From: Rhynochetos jubatus | Taxonomy: Eukaryota; Chordata; Aves; Eurypygiformes; Rhynochetidae | Direction of reading: 5' to 3' | Assembly: GCA_027574665.1 (NCBI GenBank) | Contig: CM050648.1 | Span: 41,015,700-41,079,699, forward strand | DNA length: 64,000 bases | Notes under the pieces: model-generated | Told to the model about the DNA's origin: nothing | Seen by the model: the letters and a program-made list of their open reading frames with translations, nothing else | Database searches by the model: none | Translations under genes and position numbers: made by a program | Shown: positions 36,943-48,360 of the stretch, in pieces | How the letters are laid out: the number at the start of each line of letters is the position of its first letter | Position numbering within the stretch: position 1 is the first letter of the stretch

Positions 36943-39900
36943 ATGCAAAATCCCCTACACATGAGAGAGAAACCCCAGTAGATCCTGGTTATTTGGCCTG
37001 AAATTGGGAAAGGGAGTATGTAAGTCTTTGCTGGTTACTTCTTGTTACAGACTTCATGTGCTACAGTAAATTGTGCTAATTTAAACTAAGGTTTCACAGT
37101 CTGGTTTTACATGTACAGAAAAAGCAAAAGTGAACATCATTTGTATCTGAGTTTCCCGCAGAAGTTTATTTAAGGGGAGAAAAAAAAAACCCTCCCAAGC
37201 AAATCATAAACCCGAAGCCACCGATGGCTTTCCTGAAATGAATTTAGTTTGCATTATTGGAAGCATAAATTTTAGGCAAACACCAGCAGGAGTGTATTGG
37301 TTGCCAAAGCAAAGCTGACTGGTTAAAGCTTGGACTCTGGGGAGCAAGGCCTCAGATAAATGAAGGAAAAGATACAGTTTTTCTTTTTTTCTTTTTTTTT
37401 TTTTTTTTAATGTATAACACTCAAAAGAAATCTCTGGGGGCTTCAGTACGTGACTTTACATTTTAAAGCTTTTCCTCCACCAGATGGTTTAGATAAAAAC
37501 CTATTAGTTTCATTTGTACAAATGACTTCATACAAAAAAGTCTATTTTTAACATTTTTGCCTCAAGGCTTGGATTTAACTTTTTGTGGGTTTGGTTTGGT
37601 TTTTTTTTTTCCAAAAATGGAGAAGTTTTCACTAGTTTCTAATACTTTAATAATCATATTCCTTACTGTCAACTTATGTTCTGTCAAACATAATGATGAA
37701 GACCCTCTATCTTCCATTTTTTTCTCTGATGTCATTACTTTGGAGAATACATTCAGTGTGTGAAAACTGGAGAGGGTTCACTACCGGAAACCCTAATTGC
37801 TCTTACAGGCAAATCCACTCCCATTTCTGGAGGTAGGGAATCCCCATTAGCAATGAAATTAATGTGGCTCGGCTATGCACATGCTGAGGGGATGTTAGGA
37901 GGGCATGCATGAGTCATTTTAATTCTGTGAGGTCTGTCTTTATCATTCAAAGAGCTCATTTGGAAGCAAGAGGAGCAGGACATGGGAAACGCCAGAATCT
38001 CTTCAGTAACATGGTCATCACAGTTGATCCAGAACAGACTCTATCTGCCATTTTCTCTCATTTCAGCAGGGCTCCCCACGTGCTCAGGGGCGTCCCGCAC
38101 CCAGCCCATCAGTTTTGCAGAGCACTAGGACCTAACTCTAGCACCCCATGGAGGCACACTGTTAGGAAACTGATGACACTGGCCTCCCTCTGCAATCAGA
38201 GGAGAAGGATCAGCACTTCCAAGGTGCATACGATGTAGGACAAAACTCTCCTTTGCCTACTTCTCTGCAGTGTTTGGCAAGCCGAAGAACCAATGTCAAC
38301 ACTAGACTAGGAAGTAATTCCACGCATTAAGAGATGATCAGCTGACTGAAGTGCAGGGGACCAAAGCTCCTACAGCTACACAAATTTCAGGGGTTTCATG
38401 ATGAAATTGACTGTCTTCCCCTCTACTGCACCTCATCACCAATAACTTGACAATACCAGAAGTTAGGTGGCTGAACTCATATTTAGACCCTGACGGGTAT
38501 TTAGCAATCTAAATACATTAACTCTTAAGGCAGAGATTTAAAACAAAGCTGTTTTTTTGTTTGTTTTCCTGGATTGGGTACGTCAGCTACTTTGCCAGGA
38601 AAAAATGTTGGCAAGTAGCTATGGGAAGAAAGAAAGTAAGGGGGTCAAAGCAAGAAAATAAAGAGGAAAAGAAAGGTAATGACATCCCCATATGTCTACT
38701 AGATGCAGTTTTGTGCAGTATCTCATTCTGTTGGACACTCAGAGAATCAGAGCATATGTAAGTAGAAACCTCTCCAAAGAACAAAAATCTCCATGCAATA
38801 AGGAGATTTCCAGTCATGAGTATATTGCTTTCAGGATTTACACCACAGGGGCAATACATTGACAGACCGTGACTTCATACACACATCACTCTATTATTAT
38901 AGCTGTTAGGATGTTCAAGAGGTTGTAATTAGTGAGCATCAGGGTGTGTAAGCCCCCTGCGTGGTGCTGCCAAGGCAAATCCGTGTCAGTACCTCCAGGC
39001 AATGGTGGAAAATAAAACATTTCAATGAACAGCACCAGGAAAATCTAAGCCAGGCCAAGACAGCCACAAGGACCTGTGATATGAAAGAACCCAACATAAT
39101 CCATGGGTCAGAAATAACCGCTGATCCAAGGCTTATTTTGTGGTGCACTTCCTGCATCAAGAGAAGTTGTTGGATAGGAAAATGATAAATGGGAGGGTTG
39201 CGTTGTTGGGTTTCTTTTTCCTCCCCAAACAATCCAAACAGATGTCAGCACATCACTTACAGCCATGGGCATTTGCATCCATGGTTACCAAGGGCTAGAT
39301 GAGAGATCTCGACCACCAAGTGGTTCTTACACTAGAAGTGGATACCCGTCCTCTCTAATATGCCTCACTGGACTGCAAAAGGTGGATCTGTTTTCCCAGG
39401 TCAGAAGTTAATGAGCTTCCTTTTTAGTTGATGACACCTTCAGCTTTCCATGTGACAGCAGCTAAAGGTTGCTCTGTATTTCCTTTTAGGCCAAAGCCTG
39501 TCCCTTCATCACCTCCGCCCCCCTTGCTGTCCTCCCAGGAGCACAGCAAACATCTGCACTATGGGAGGTGCCTCTCCCAGGCTGGTAAGTGCTAAATCAC
39601 AGTAATTGTCTTTTGCAGGATTTCCACACCCAGCAGTGCTGCATCATAGCAGCAGTTGGGCAGGCAAAGGTACCAAGCTACCTCTTCATTTATCTATCTC
39701 ACCCAGCATTTTTCTGCTCTTACATCCGCTCCCCTTTCCGTGCTCAGAAGTTAACTGAGGCTGTCATCAGCCATTGCCAACTATTTCAACAACACCTAAA
39801 AAACTGACCATTTTATGACATGCAAAATGTGTGAGATGGAGTAAGAACCAACTCCATGGCTGGGATTGTATGGAATTGTATTCCAGTTCTACGGAAGTTT

Positions 39901-41140
39901 TTCAGCACATTGCTTTGGGTGAGCATACCTTCTCCCATGCTCTAAGAAAAGGAACTCTCATCATAGCAGCAAATAATCATGAATATGATTTTGTTATAAT
40001 GAATATTTTTACCAGATTCTAAAAGAATAATGTGTTCCAGTCAGGGAAAATGGACCCAAAGCATGACCTGTATGCCCTCAAAAGAGCCATGCCTTGAATT
40101 ACAATGAACCATTCATGAATAAGCTGCATATCAAGAAACAGCAAATTCATCTCTCTAAACATCAGACTCATGGTTCATATTTGCAAAGAGAAAAAAAATT
40201 TAATTCATCGCATGAATAATTTGTTTTGATTGATTTGCCTGTATTGGTTACTTTCCAAATGGTTCTTTATATCTTGTTTGGGAGAGGAAATTTATCTCAA
40301 AGTTTTCATGTCTTTCCCAAAATTAATCAGAAGTTTTCCTCTTGAGAGACACATGCAAGTCCAAAAGCTTAAGAAGGTCTTTCTCCCGTGAGACCTGATC
40401 TTCTATCATTAACACTGAAGGGACTTTTGCCATTGTTTTGAATACAACTGCATTAAAAAGTAGAAAAACAACTCAGACTGTAGAAATGTATGTGTAAAGC
40501 CAAGCACAGAATGGTGTTGAATGAATGCCTAAATTCCATGCTATGGGGTTCATTTTTTTGGGTGGTGGTTTTTTTTTTTTTTTTCAAAGCAGAAAATAGC
40601 TAAGATAGGTAAAAGCACAGAAGCAAACACTTAAAATGAATTAAGCTGTGTTTCAAGAGGGGATTGAAATTTTTGTCCTCAAAACAGAGTTTTCTTTCCT
40701 TGTCCTCGGACAAGCCAGAGATTTAATTTGCCTCGCACAAAGGAAGCACTCCCAAAGGAATTAAGCATCCCATTTGCAATATGACATGTGAATGCTCCAC
40801 CTGCTTTAGGCCATGCAGAGACCCCGCCTTTCTCCTGGTGACACTGGTGCAGCAAGGTCTCCATGGGGACTAAAAAAATTACAGCCTGAGAGGACTTCTG
40901 GATAGCAGCAAGTTTGGCCTGATCAGTGGTGAAAAAACCCCACAGGTAAATGAACTGTATATACCTTCAGCACATCTTTGGAATTTAAAAAGTGTATCAG
41001 CAGTGCCAAATAACATAATTCACCAAATCACTCTCAGGCCCTGGTATCCATGATGCTTAAGTGGTAGCTCACTCCTGGGCTTCCCTTCTTGGAGTGATGT
41101 TTCTCTTCATTCCAGGTCTCTGTGTTTTTAAGCCCATTTT
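36943..41140. other. Intergenic DNA
   Basis: No gene is recognised. The stretch has T-rich runs at 37381-37408 and 40569-40584. At 37.23-37.33 kb a non-repetitive piece with an NF1-like TTGGTTGCCAAAG motif may be conserved. The longest frame (109 codons, 37909-38238) has no known domain. Confidence 0.75.
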
Positions 41141-41332
41141 ACAGAATCACAGAATCATGGAATCACAGAATGGTTTGGGTTGGAAGGGACCTTAAAGCCC
41201 ATCCAGTTCCAACCCCCCTGCCATGGGCAGGGACACCCTCCACTAGACCAGGTTGCTCAAAGCCTCATCCAGCCTGGCCTTGAACACTGCCAGGGATGGG
41301 GCACCCACAGCTTCTCTGGGCAACCTGTTCCA
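41141..41332 (-). mobile_element. CR1 LINE, 3' fragment (minus strand)
   Basis: On the plus strand it begins with the inverted tail ACAGAATCACAGAATCATGG and AATCACAGAATGG. It then runs through the complement of the CR1 3' UTR and ORF2 end, stopping abruptly after GGGCAACCTGTTCCA. The minus-strand frame through it reads [14 protein letters not shown], the expected CR1 ORF2 terminus. It is short, low in divergence and 5' truncated. Confidence 0.95.
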
Positions 41333-44300
41333 CATTTCCATATGGCAACCTCTTAGTTTTGTCCTAGATGGCACCAGCCCTGTGCAGTACTCCAGTACTA
41401 TCCCTGCATGCCCACCATCCCACAAGAGCCCACTCAAACACCCACACACATCTTCCCCTTCCTGCCATACACTCCGGGGGCTAAAAAACCTTCATCATGG
41501 GTTTTGAGATAAAAAAACCTTTCAGGCAAACTGGTCTGTGCGTTGTAGCCCCCAGGTACCATGGGAGCAGCCAGGAGTCCAGGATGAGGGCTGTGCGGTA
41601 CCAGTGCAGCCAGCCTGACTGAGGGGAGGCTGGCCCTGGGCAGGGGAGCTGGACCACACCAACCTCCTTGGTCTCCGGGCTGACCTGCCACTCTGGGGTC
41701 AGCCGCAGCGTAGTTAAAGAGGCACATCCATCCCTTGCACCTTCTCTGTGCCTCACACAGGGAATCATTGCCCAGAGGGCCCTGCAGACACACTGGCCAG
41801 TATTGTGGGCAAAGCATCAGCTGAACAGCAGTGCTGGTCTTTGCATACCATGCAGGAAAGACTAGGGAAATGTTTCTGGGTCATCCGGTTATGCACAGGT
41901 CCCCGTCTATTCTGGGGTTGTATGTACATATGAGAGGAAAGGAATTTTAATTTCAATTTTGAGTTTGCAAGCTGCATCTCTGAGACAGTAAAAATAATTT
42001 TGTGAATGCAATAGCACTTATTTAGCGCAGTTTGTGCCGAACATATTGTACAAACTAAATCAAATTCTTGTTGGAATAAAATAAAGCAGCTAATGGGAGA
42101 ATATAATAGATAACCAGTGAGGCTAAGCATTTGACAGTTTCCCACTGCTGAGTATTATTATCAGTAGCACTATATTCAGCCATGTGAATTATTATCACAT
42201 GAGCCACGCTTCATCTTATAATATGAAAAAGGCCACATTTGAAAACTTTGATCAACATAAATTATGCAGGTTATAAGTAATTTCTAATTTATGTTTTGTT
42301 TCATTTTGTGACTCACAGCTATAGTGCTATCTCAATCCCAAAGCACCGAAGAGCCTGCTGTATGCCAACCAGGAACACAGCAACTCTGCAAGCAGCAAAC
42401 AGAGTGAGGTGGGCAAGGACGACACTTCAGCACGCTGCTGCTCCGGCTCATGTCACAGGAGCCAGAGCTGGAGCTGACTGGGAGGTGAAGAGGTTTGCTC
42501 CTAAGTCATAATCCTGTCCCTACCCATAGATATTTGAGTAAAAGCAGGAGAATTCATCCTCTCTGGGGATGGAGCATGTTATCTGGACACCAGGCATGGA
42601 TGGAGTGATGTGGGAAGGTGACCACCTGGGAGCAGTGACTATTACTCACTTTGGGGTTGAAAACAGGCTTAATTGTTGCTCACAGCTGAGTATCAAAGCA
42701 TGCAACCCTGAGTGATACCCTCCTGATGGTGGATTTCTTTTCAGCATCCATACCTAGGACAGGTGGCACTACCACAGGTCTTTTCTATCTTCAAGCCATG
42801 GAGACAGCCCAAAGCCGAAGTCTTTTCCAATACAGGATGAGCAAAGAAGCAGCTGTGCAGAGTGACCTACTGTCACGGAGCAAGACGTTACCATAATAGC
42901 AGCCAGATGGTCAGGCACTGCCTTTATTATTGGAATTACTATTCATATCACAGGATTCCCCAGCCCAGACTGGCACTCGACAGACACATAATGAAATGCA
43001 TCCTTCGTCTACAGAGGTTGCCATTTAAAACATCGCGACAGGTAAAAAGGAGGGAAGAATCAGGTATAGAGAGAAGTTAATGGTTGACCTGCTCCACAGC
43101 AGAGCAGTGGCAGAGCACCCCACAGCTGAGAGGGACCTGCACAGGCCCCAGTGTAAAATGTCCCAGTCTCTGCCCAGGCACCCCTGCGGTGTAATAATAC
43201 ATACTGGTGCGGTAATAACAGAGGGAACATTAAGCTTCAACATGTTAAAGGCAGATTGTTGTTGGAAACCATTCTATCCTGGCTGTCCCTGGATCGCATA
43301 TGATGCAAAACCAATTTCACCAGCATCTCCTTGCTATGTTACTGGTACAAACTGTTTTTATCACTGCCTGCTCCCATTAGAGGAAAAGTATCTCAGTAGT
43401 TAGTAAGATCGCAGTGAAAGATCCACCATGAGATAGCATGTGTGTTCTGGCTTTCTTTATTCTAAACCCACAAGGGGTCACATGCCATTTTGTTCTTAAT
43501 TTTGCCGAGGTCGGAAAAATCAGTTTAACAGAAACAAGAACAACTTACCCACAAAGGTAAAAGTCCTGGGGCAAGAGATAACCATATGGGATATTATCAA
43601 GGTAGGTCACATTTTTCTCTAAAGTTGAGTAAACTCCTAGAATTGATAAAATCTTGCAGCCAGACTTCATTTGATATGAGAAAGCATTTGTGGGAGGGAA
43701 GCATCTGCTCATTATCACTCATGGGCTTAATTGTATGTTTCTTATCACCCAGTGGTGTTTTCATACTTACCACATGCACTACCGTATGTCCAACTTCAAA
43801 GACAGAAAAGAATATTGCAGCACTGAGTGACTTGTTTGAAAAAAGGAAGACTGTTTCAAATAACCTGGTTTTCTTCTGAGAAAAGGGAAAGGTGCAAAAT
43901 CTAGGGAGTGGTGTCTCCTACAGGAGTTAAACTGATACCTTGGAGAACAGCACTGTTTGAGAGGCCATAAGGCTACAATGACTTAGTTACAACACCGCCT
44001 AGTGCTCACAGGAGCTAGTGTGAATCATTTTTTTTCCCTGCAGAGGAAGATTTACTCTTTTGCCTCACTTAAAAATAAAATAAATAAGCAAAACAAAACA
44101 ATTTTCTATTTCTCTTGAAAAAAAAATCATATTGCAGCTCAGAAATAAAAGCGAATTAAGGGGAAGAGGCAAAAAGCAGTAGGAATACAGAAAAGAAATG
44201 AGAACAAATTGACATGAGGGGTGATGATATTCAAGAGATTGTGTCCATTCTTTCTTGTAGTACTGCCCCCCCCTCCATGCCTGCCACCTCTTCACCTCGT

Positions 44301-45677
44301 GCTCTGCACCCAGACTCAGGTCTGTGGTTTGAGCTCTGGTTTCCACTCAAAGCCTTCAGCATCAGAAAATGGGAAAAAAAGGCTCACCAAATTCTTTTCA
44401 AATCGCTTTTCCTACTTTCCCATGAAAAAAAAGATATAATCATTGCAGGGCTGAAGTAGTCCTCTCGGTGTGAGTTTAATTAATTGAAGCAAGAGAGTCT
44501 CCAGGAACCTTGTCATAATTCCCATCAAAAACACTGTAGTAAGTAACCCCATAGCTACAGATGAGGGATTTTTTTCATTACTGTTTCAGTCTCAACCCTT
44601 CTGAAATCCCTTTTGTATTTCAGCCATGACTCAGCTGATTTAGTTACTTTAATTCCTCCTTTCTTCCTTCATGCTTTCCATATTGTTCTGTATTTCCTAA
44701 CAATATGGACATGAAATTCATGCTGTGAAAGATGAGAGGTAATCTCTGATAGCTACTTGAAAGCTCAAGTCAAAAATAATCTTGTGGCACAAAGGGCTGC
44801 TTTTTCTTGTTCTGTAGGTTTATACTCGATATTGGTCACATGCCAAGGTGTTTACTAAGATGTTTGTTCCCCACATATGGCCATCTCAGTGTGCTTGTCT
44901 ATTGAACTACACTTGAGAATAGCCATCCGCTGCACTTCCATGACATATTGCATTAAAAAAATAAGTGGACACATTATAGTGACATCTGAGGATTTCTTCT
45001 TCCTAATGCTCTAAGAAGCTTAAGTTCCAAAAACTGTTTGTTTATCCAAAACCTCATTACCATGAACACTGAGAATTAGGTGGTTCAGTCTCTCTCCTTT
45101 TTTTTTTTTTTTTTTTTAATTGGAACCCCCCAGATTGGACTGGCTGCAGTCGAGGCAGTAAGACACAGAGTTCTGAATGTTCAGCTCCTTTTGGCTTGCT
45201 GCTCCCCACTGCTCACAGTCCTGCTGTTCCTGTCTGATCCCAGAGGTGTTTCTTCTGCTTCCCGGTAGGAAGGCACCATATCTGGCTCCCCGTCTCCCTT
45301 TCAGCCCCTGCCACAGGCAGTGAGCTCAGCACAGCACGCACAAGCTGGGCTGGGGAATTTTTTTTTCTCCTCTTTCCAGGATTAGTCCATCCTCAAGATC
45401 ATTTTATCGATCAACTTCTAAGTTGCCCTGACTGAAGTTCCTACAAATCCATTAGACTTCGGACCCAAGGAAGAAATTCTGTAAAATGTACTGGAGTATC
45501 CACTGTGCTCAACACCTTCTTGTTCAGATACTGCCTTCATTTTCCTCTTTTCTCTGTCCTCCGAGTACAACAGGACGGTGTCCTGCGCACTGTCTCTAAC
45601 AGACCCTCGTGACCCAGCTGTGCCCCCTCATCTCCCACCTCCTGCTCCCATTAGCTGTAATTTCTTGCTGCTGGTAC
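41333..45677. other. Intergenic DNA
   Basis: No gene is recognised. A 300-bp GC-richer stretch at 41.5-41.85 kb gives 95-127-codon frames on the minus strand without known domains. A motif-dense AT-rich stretch at 42080-42300 may be regulatory. A 20-base T run lies at 45098-45117. The remainder appears unique. Confidence 0.7.
42080..42300. promoter_or_regulatory. Candidate conserved non-coding element with TCF/LEF-like site
   Basis: The decamer ATTATTATCA occurs twice, 34 bp apart (42154-42163 and 42188-42197), each carrying a GATA-type core. A CTTTGATC TCF/LEF-type motif is at 42246-42253. The sequence is non-repetitive. Function is inferred from motif content only. Confidence 0.25.
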
Positions 45678-46731
45678 TGTGTGGTGGGCTGACCCTGGCT
45701 GGAGACCAGGTGCCCATCAAAGCCGCTCCATCACTCCCCTCCTCAGCTGGGCAGGGGAGAGAAAAAATATGATGAAGAACTTGCAGCTCATGATAAGGAC
45801 AGGGAGAGATCATTCAGCAATTACTGCCACAGGCACAACAGACTCAACTTGGGGTAAAAATTAATTGAATTTATCATCAATCAAAATCAGACTAAAAAAA
45901 AAAAGAGAACTAAAACCAAATCTTAAAACACCTTCCCCACAACCCTCCTTTCTTCCAGGGCTCAAATTCACTCCTGTTTTCTCTACCTCCTCCCCACCAG
46001 TGGCACAGGGGGATGGGGATGGGGAATGGGGGTTGGGGTCAGTCCATCACACGATGTCTCTGCTGCTCCTTCCTCCTCAGGGGGAGGGATCCTCACACTC
46101 TGCCCCTGCTCCAGCCTGGGGTCCCTCCCACAGGAGACAGTCCTCCACCAACTTCTCCAACGTGAGTCCTTCCCATGGGCTGCAGTTCTTCACAAACTGC
46201 CCCAGCGTGGGTCCCTCCCACGGGGTGCCGTCCTTCAGGAGCAGCCTGCTCCAGCCTGGGCTACCCACGGGGTCACAGCCTCCTGTGGGCATCCCCCCGC
46301 TCCAGTGTGGGATCCTCCCCAGGCTGCAGGTGGGTCTCTGCTCCCCCGTGACCCTCCATGGCTGCAGGGGCACAGCCGCCCTCACCATGGTCTGCACCAC
46401 GGGCTGCCGGAGAATCTCTGTTCTGGCACCTGGAGCACCTCCTCCCCCTCCTTCTCCACTGCCCTTGGGGTCTGCAGGGCTGTTGCTCTCACATCTTGCT
46501 CTCACTCCGTCTGTCTGCAAAATCTCCTTTTCTGGTTTTTTGGGGTTTTTTCCCTTCTCAAACATGTTATCCCAGAGGCGCTACCACCATCACTGATGGG
46601 CTCGGCCTTGGCCAGCGGTGAGTCCATCCTGGAGCCGGCTGGCACCGGCTCTGTTGGACATAGAGGAAGCTTCTCGCAGCTTCTCACAGAAGCCACCCAC
46701 TACCAAAACCTTGCCAGGCAAACCCAATACA
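45678..46731 (+). mobile_element. Avian endogenous retrovirus LTR, probably solo
   Basis: A GC-rich block of about 1.05 kb starts near TGTGGTGGGCTGACCCTGG and ends near CAAACCCAATACA. It matches my memory of a widespread avian ERV LTR family, probably ERVL-like, with repeated CTCCAGCGTGGG units. Retroviral LTRs run TG to CA, which fits. No gag, pol or env-like sequence lies on either side, so it is probably a solo LTR left by recombination. I see no clean target-site duplication, and the ends are good to about 10 bp. Three long frames inside (two of 243 codons plus, one of 162 minus) are products of its GC-rich tandem region and are not genes. Confidence 0.85.
46109..46345 (+). repeat. Internal LTR tandem array, about 45-51 bp units
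   Basis: Five imperfect units begin CTCCAG or close variants at 46109, 46155, 46200, 46249 and 46300, spaced 46, 45, 49 and 51 bp. Most units continue GYGTGGGTCC and a CCCACGGG-like segment. Copy number in this array is expected to vary between LTR copies. Confidence 0.8.
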
Positions 46732-47706
46732 AACTATTAGAGGTGGGTGACCTTTAGGGTAAAGCAAACCCTGCGCTCGCCTGGTGACCCTGGCTCCAGT
46801 GGTACTTTTAAGCTCACAAACTAAACTCCCCAAACCAGGATTTTATGATCACGTGCTCCCCCCACTTCTTCACATTTCCTTTGTCTGTAAACGAGACCAG
46901 CATCCCTTTCAGGGCTTTGCCACAACTCACTTCATTCTTTGTCATTTCAGATCTTTATTAAATCCAAATAGCTGTAGTAATGTTATGCTCTGTTTCCACA
47001 GTTCAAATTAAAAAAAAAAATCAAGAAATATAAAAACGAAGCTTTCAATAGTAGCTTTCAGTCGGCTGCAATGTACCTGAAGTATGTTTTCTAACAGCTG
47101 TTGGCCATGAAAAACAATACAGCATATCAAGATACTTAAGTAGAAAAAGACAACACAGAAGAGTTTGTAAATGTCCTCTGCAGCCAAGGCACTGTTTCGA
47201 TAGGAAATATAATTTTCATGTCCTTTGAATTTTTATCTTTTCCTATTTTTCCATTTTTTCCTAGGCAGATGTTTTGGGTTTGTTTTTTATTTCCTGGTTT
47301 GTTTAATAAAAAAATTAAAAAAAAAAAAAAAAAAAGTGGATTTATTTAAGAAAATTATTGATTCTTTGGACATGTACTCCTAAGTCAAAGGGCATTTTTG
47401 TGAGGACCATTTTTCCAGAGCACCCTTTCCTTACCTCATCTAAACACTGCCCTTAGCTATTGTCAGCAAAATAGAAAATATTTTCTTCCAAGTTTTTTAC
47501 GTGTACTCTGCCACTTTCTTTCATAACCTCAGAACTTAAACTTAGAAAACACTTTTCAGAGTGCTTTTTCCACCTTGTACCGTTGCTTGAAGAGTGAGTA
47601 TCTATGTGGTCCCTTGCTTACGGTTCTCGTTTCCCAGAGAAAGACAGCAAAATTTTTCTTGGGAAGCTTTTCCTCTACTTCCCATCAAAGGGCAAAATCC
47701 AACGGT

Positions 47707-47719
47707 CACCACCTGGTGG
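47707..47719 (-). promoter_or_regulatory. CTCF-like core motif
   Basis: The plus strand reads CACCACCTGGTGG, matching 12 of 13 positions of the reverse-complement CTCF core with the same single deviation as the site at 14148. The motif is partly palindromic. Occupancy is unknown. Confidence 0.3.
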
Positions 47720-48269
47720 TCATCCAAATGATGGATCTCATTTACTTCAGGGACCATGCAGTCTGGTGGGCAGTGCTTCCGCTCCATCTGTAAACTTCTC
47801 TCCTGGAAGAATAAAGAAGCCTTTGACTCCCCATTGCTAGTGCTTCAACAGGGGATGAATCTCCACATCCACCACACAAATCTGTTTCTTTACGCTTTTC
47901 CGAAACATAATGCAAGCGAGGAAGCGGTCCCCCCGGCAGCTACTTAGAAGCCCTAACTGGAAGCACAGAGAAGCAGCTCTCCTACTGACATTTAAAGCCA
48001 CTTTCAGCACTGGGAAAGTACAGCAGGGCGTAGCAGTTGGCACCGTCGTTATACAGTCAAGGTACCAATGCCCCCACCAAGGATATAAATAATTGTATTC
48101 CTCTGTATTAAAATAAAAGCAAAAACTATCAAATCAAATGATGAAGGTAAACATGGAGCTAATCAGGAAGGAGATTTAGGAGTTACAGTATAATTCCCCC
48201 AAAGCCCCCAGCCTAATTAGTGAAGAAGATAAACTGGTTGGCAGATTGCACAGCTAGAAAAACATAAAG

Positions 48270-48360
48270 CAAAGAAGGTTATAATATTTATTATCACTGT
48301 ATAAGACCGTGATTAGACCCCCAACCTATGTACAGATCTAATCACCATCCCCTGGAAAGG
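48270..48360 (+). mobile_element. Possible ancient CR1/L3-type LINE fragment
   Basis: The segment with ATTATCACTGTATAAGACCG, GTGATTAGACCCCC and, further on, CCCCTGGAAAGGATAATAG has the order of phrases seen in the reverse-transcriptase region of old CR1/L3 elements. It is heavily diverged and lacks a tail. The call is tentative. Confidence 0.4.

Noticed and set aside
39308..39325. CCACCAAGTGG as a third CTCF-like site
   Set aside because: It deviates at three core positions.
45865..46757. Two overlapping plus-strand frames of 243 codons and a minus-strand frame of 162 codons (46077-46565)
   Set aside because: All lie in the ERV LTR and its tandem units. The translations are low-complexity Pro/Ser/Leu-rich with no domain.
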